Source of the DNA: CAYRTD01 sp964595055 | GTDB lineage: Bacteria > Bacteroidota > Bacteroidia > Bacteroidales > GCA-2748055 | NCBI GenBank assembly: GCA_964595055.1 | Contig: CAZQOV010000126.1 | Span: 1-9,359, forward strand | Direction of reading: 5' to 3' | DNA: 9,359 bases | Shown here: positions 6,132 to 9,359 of the stretch, piece by piece | Position numbering within the stretch: position 1 is the stretch's first letter | How the letters are laid out: every line of letters starts with the position of its first letter | The notes under the pieces: model-generated | Seen by the model: only the letters and a program-made list of their open reading frames with translations | Databases searched by the model: none | What the model was told of the DNA's origin: nothing | Made by a program: the position numbers and the translations under genes

Positions 6132-6355
6132 GTTCTTCGCTCTCAGAAATCTTTAACCTGTTATAAAAAGTTCCCAGCCGAGAATCGTGACGGGTTTTGA
6201 TTTAAACATATTTTAAGGCATTGTATGCTTCGTTGGACAAGGAAAAATCCTGATTGGGTTTTAGTCATCATAAACGAATTAAATTCCAATTGCCTAACTG
6301 TTCTTCTTTTCTTTCCCCAAAAAGTGTTATTTTCGATTCCTTAAACAGTAAGGCT

Positions 6356-9355
6356 ATGAATAATTTCAGACGTTGGAATCTATTATTTGGATGGGCTACC
6401 TTCCTGGTAGCTTTAATTACATATGTTTTAACTCTTGAGCCTACTGCAAGCTGGTGGGATTGCGGTGAGTTCATTGCATGTTCGTACAAATTATTGGTGG
6501 GACATTCTCCCGGAGCCCCGTTTTTCATGATTATGGGAAGGTTTTTTACGCTTTTTGCCTCCGATCCGGAAAATATTGCCTATACGGTGAATCTGATGTC
6601 GGCCTTTGCCAGTGGTTTCACTATTCTTTTTTTGTTTTGGACCATTACACATCTGGCAAGAAAGTTTTTCAAGGATTCTAAGGATGTAAAAAATTTAATT
6701 CTCATTATGGGAACCGGACTTGTAGGCGCCCTGGCTTATACTTTTTCAGATACCTTTTGGTTCTCTGCTGTTGAAGGAGAAGTTTACGCTACTTCTTCTT
6801 TATTTACCGCTGTGGTTTTCTGGGCCATATTGAAATGGGAAAACATTGCCGATCAAAATCATGCTGATCGTTGGCTGATTCTTATTGCTTACCTCATGGG
6901 TCTTTCAATTGGCGTACATCTTTTAAACCTTCTGACCATTCCTGCTATTGTTCTTGTCTATTATTTCAGGAGATATGAAGTAACAAAATATGGGCTTATA
7001 CGAGCCATATTCATTTCGGTGATTTTACTTGCTGTTATTATGTATGGAATCATACAGGGACTGGTATTATTTGCAACAAAGTTTGAATTATTGTTCGTAA
7101 ATACTTTCAAAACTGGTTTCAGTACCGGGGTGATAATCTACAGTCTTATTATTTTGATTGGTATCCCACTGGGAATCTGGTATACCTATAAGAGAAAAAA
7201 AGTATTGTGGAATTCTATTTTAACCGGCCTTGCAGTTATTTTGATCGGTTATTCTTCCTATAGTTTGATTGTGATCCGTTCTCTTGCCAATCCTCCCATA
7301 GATATGAATAATCCTGAAAATGTTTTCTCATTGCTCTCTTATCTGAACCGTGAGCAGTACGGCGATAGGCCCTTGCTAACCGGACATTATTTTACCGATG
7401 AGATTAAACGTGATGCCCGGGGGTATGCGGTAATCGATGAAAAGGATCCGGTATATGTAAAGGATACCCTTGATGAAAGATATAGGGTAGCTTACCGGAA
7501 ACCCCAACTGGTTTATGATGAAGGGGTCAAACTGCTTCCCCGGATGTATAGCAGAGATCCTTCACACATCCAGGCATACAGGGAATGGGGAGGTGTTCGG
7601 GAAGGAGAGAAGGTGCATTTTGGGAATAACCTGCGTTTTTTTATCTCCTACCAGTTGGGATATATGTATTTCAGGTATTTCATGTGGAATTTTGCCGGTC
7701 GACAAAACGATATTCAAAACCATGGGAGTTCGGTAGAGGGGAACTGGATTAGCGGGATAAAATTTTTAGATGAGTACAGGCTCGGCGATCAGGATCTTTT
7801 GCCCGACAGGTATAAAAATCTCCAATCACGTAACAGCTATTATTTTTTACCCTTAATTCTTGGCATTCTGGGATTATTAATTCAATATTCGAGGGATAAA
7901 AAGAATTTCTGGGTGGTCACATTTCTCTTTTTCTTTACGGGAATTGCTATTGTCATTTATCTGAATCAAACTCCTCTTCAGCCCAGGGAGAGGGATTATG
8001 CCTATGCCGGATCATTTTATGCCTTTTCTATCTGGATAGGACTTGGTGTTCTTGCCATTTTCGACTCCATTCGTAAATACAGTGATAAAAAGCTCACGGC
8101 TGCATTGGTAGTGCTTGGATGTTTGATTTTTGTCCCAGGTTTAATGGCCAAAGAAAACTGGGATGATCATGATCGCTCAGGTCGTTATACTGCCAGGGAT
8201 ATAGCCATTAACTATTTAAATTCCTGTGAAAAAGATGCCATAATATTTACCAATGGCGATAATGATACTTATCCTCTCTGGTATGCACAGGAGGTAGAAG
8301 GAATCCGTAAAGATATCAGGGTGGTTAACGTTATGCTGATAAATTCCGAGTGGAATATAGATCAGCTGAGAACCAAAATTTATGATTCCGATGTCATTCC
8401 TCTTAGTTTGAATCCGGATAACTACAGAGAGAACAGAAATTCAAGTTTTTATGTTTTGGAAGATGAAGCCGGCCGAAAAGTGCGTTTGAATACGGTTATG
8501 CAGGGAATTAATACCAAAAACCAACTCTTTTTACAGCAAACCGTGAGAGGTGAAGAGGTAACTGTTATCCCGACAAACCGATTGGTAATAGATGTGGATA
8601 GTGCAAAAATCCTTGAAAAGAATATTGTCAGACCTGAAGAAGCCAATCAGATAGTTTCTCCCCTGGAGTGGACCCTGAAAGCGGGGCAACATAACAGGAG
8701 CACCCTGGTTCAACTTGATATACTTTCTGCCTTTGACTGGGATAGGCCAGTATATTTTGTTTCCGGAGGTAATGATGGTGCACTGAATCTGGAGGATTAT
8801 TTCAGAAAGGAAGGTATTGCATTTAGGCTCATTCCTGTTTCCACCCCGGGAAGAAGCTTTTTTAACTATGGTACGATTGAACCCGAAATCATGCATGAGA
8901 ATTTAATGAATAAATTTAAGTGGGGAAGAATGAATGAAGAGGATGTCTATCTGGATCATTTTAACCGAAGGACTTTATCTGTCATCCAGTTCCGTAACAA
9001 CTTTCTCAGGCTCTCAAGAGAATGGTTGTCAAGGGGTGATACAACAAAAGCAGTGGAAGTTCTTGACCGCTGTATGGAATTGGCCCCGCATGAAAAATTC
9101 CCATATGATTATTTTGTTTCAGGATTGGTTTATCCGAATTCTCAGGGAATTCAGGTTGAATACCCGGGGATGATCGAGACATATTATGATGCCGGTGAAA
9201 CTGAGAAAGCCAATGCTCTGTTATTGGAATATGCCGGGATCCTGATGCAGGATATTCGCTATTACCAGGAGCTTAAACCTAGGTTTAAACGAAACTTCGA
9301 AAGGGAATATTACCAGAGCCGGAGTTTATACGAGAGATTGTTTGAGATAGCCTAG
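6356..9355 (+). CDS. DUF2723 / TMEM260-like membrane protein, predicted protein O-mannosyltransferase
   Basis: The complete 999-residue protein ends 4 nt before the window edge. About 14 membrane helices are predicted: ten lie within residues 8-306 and four within 498-597. A large extracytoplasmic loop lies at about 307-497 and a soluble C-terminus at 598-999. Family landmarks include LEPTASWWDCGEF (27-39; D35 and E38 in the first loop, a GT-C-like acidic motif), GHSPGAP (49-55), QPRERDYAYAGSFYAF (542-557), NWDDHDRSGRY (601-611) and NGDNDTYPLWYAQEVEGIRK (633-652). Human TMEM260, the founding homologue, is a protein O-mannosyltransferase, so the bacterial protein may glycosylate exported proteins from a lipid-linked sugar, though donor and target are unknown. 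The helices at about 885-960 (RGDTTKAVEVLDRCMELAP) look TPR-like. I chose the ATG at 6356 because it puts the conserved first helix at the N-terminus. An upstream TTG (6254) is less likely. Confidence 0.93.
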   Translation: MNNFRRWNLLFGWATFLVALITYVLTLEPTASWWDCGEFIACSYKLLVGHSPGAPFFMIMGRFFTLFASDPENIAYTVNLMSAFASGFTILFLFWTITHLARKFFKDSKDVKNLILIMGTGLVGALAYTFSDTFWFSAVEGEVYATSSLFTAVVFWAILKWENIADQNHADRWLILIAYLMGLSIGVHLLNLLTIPAIVLVYYFRRYEVTKYGLIRAIFISVILLAVIMYGIIQGLVLFATKFELLFVNTFKTGFSTGVIIYSLIILIGIPLGIWYTYKRKKVLWNSILTGLAVILIGYSSYSLIVIRSLANPPIDMNNPENVFSLLSYLNREQYGDRPLLTGHYFTDEIKRDARGYAVIDEKDPVYVKDTLDERYRVAYRKPQLVYDEGVKLLPRMYSRDPSHIQAYREWGGVREGEKVHFGNNLRFFISYQLGYMYFRYFMWNFAGRQNDIQNHGSSVEGNWISGIKFLDEYRLGDQDLLPDRYKNLQSRNSYYFLPLILGILGLLIQYSRDKKNFWVVTFLFFFTGIAIVIYLNQTPLQPRERDYAYAGSFYAFSIWIGLGVLAIFDSIRKYSDKKLTAALVVLGCLIFVPGLMAKENWDDHDRSGRYTARDIAINYLNSCEKDAIIFTNGDNDTYPLWYAQEVEGIRKDIRVVNVMLINSEWNIDQLRTKIYDSDVIPLSLNPDNYRENRNSSFYVLEDEAGRKVRLNTVMQGINTKNQLFLQQTVRGEEVTVIPTNRLVIDVDSAKILEKNIVRPEEANQIVSPLEWTLKAGQHNRSTLVQLDILSAFDWDRPVYFVSGGNDGALNLEDYFRKEGIAFRLIPVSTPGRSFFNYGTIEPEIMHENLMNKFKWGRMNEEDVYLDHFNRRTLSVIQFRNNFLRLSREWLSRGDTTKAVEVLDRCMELAPHEKFPYDYFVSGLVYPNSQGIQVEYPGMIETYYDAGETEKANALLLEYAGILMQDIRYYQELKPRFKRNFEREYYQSRSLYERLFEIA

Positions 9356-9359
9356 AGGT

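Larger units (their letters stand above)
6062..6355. other. Divergent intergenic region between the SUI1 and DUF2723 genes
   Basis: This 294-nt stretch holds the starts of both divergent genes. Besides the minus-strand -7 box I see a 12-bp perfect palindrome at 6120-6131 and no supported small gene or known RNA. A 34-codon in-frame extension of the DUF2723 reading frame starts at a TTG (6254), but it is polar, unlike the family N-terminus, and not preceded by a ribosome binding site. I saw no convincing TTG/TAnnTTTG promoter for the plus-strand gene. Confidence 0.6.

Noticed and set aside
6239..6250. AGGA-AAAA-TCCT hairpin upstream of the DUF2723 gene
   Set aside because: The stem is only 4 bp and no riboswitch or terminator pattern surrounds it.
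8531..8896. Minus-strand 121-codon frame
   Set aside because: It is antisense to the conserved C-terminal part of the DUF2723 gene, has no ribosome binding site and no recognisable features.

Overview
The window looks like a draft scaffold from a member of the Bacteroidota, probably near the Bacteroidales/Marinilabiliales. The evidence is a full-length DUF2723 (TMEM260-like) membrane protein, which is typical of this phylum; signal peptides ending in Ala-Gln (LKA|Q, LFA|Q); A/T-rich leaders mostly without Shine-Dalgarno sequences; and a TAnnTTTG-type -7 box. A run of exactly 100 N (2585-2684) is the usual placeholder for a gap of unknown length, so the order of genes across it rests on scaffolding.

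Layout. Positions 1-220 hold no gene. They contain two arrays of a 7-bp repeat (GGTRATY) in opposite orientation around a 46-nt spacer that has its own hairpin. From 2416 down to 243 on the minus strand lies a compact four-gene unit: an ECF sigma factor, a zinc-finger (zf-HC2) anti-sigma factor with one membrane helix, a membrane-anchored CnrX/CpxP-like periplasmic protein, and a secreted Spy/CpxP-like LTxxQ protein with a Gly/Arg-rich tail. The logic resembles the cnrYXH type of envelope or metal sensing: a sigma factor held by a membrane anti-sigma factor, with periplasmic helical proteins as likely sensors or feedback chaperones. No metal pump is seen in the window.

Beyond the gap, a 967-residue exported protein (5612 to 2709, minus) appears to combine a gluzincin-like metallopeptidase domain (HEFRH plus EGxAxY), a TolB/PD40-like beta-propeller, and a C-terminal outer-membrane barrel with an Omp85-like RGY motif. 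It is the most interesting protein here. Upstream of it on the same strand is a SUI1/YciH-family translation factor (6061 to 5720). A 294-nt divergent intergenic region then separates this from a 999-residue DUF2723 protein (6356-9355, plus), a multispanning GT-C-like predicted protein O-mannosyltransferase with a periplasmic TPR-like C-terminus.

The genes share a cell-envelope theme (stress sensing, surface proteolysis or assembly, protein glycosylation), but only the four-gene sigma unit is clearly one functional module. The link between the other genes is proximity alone.
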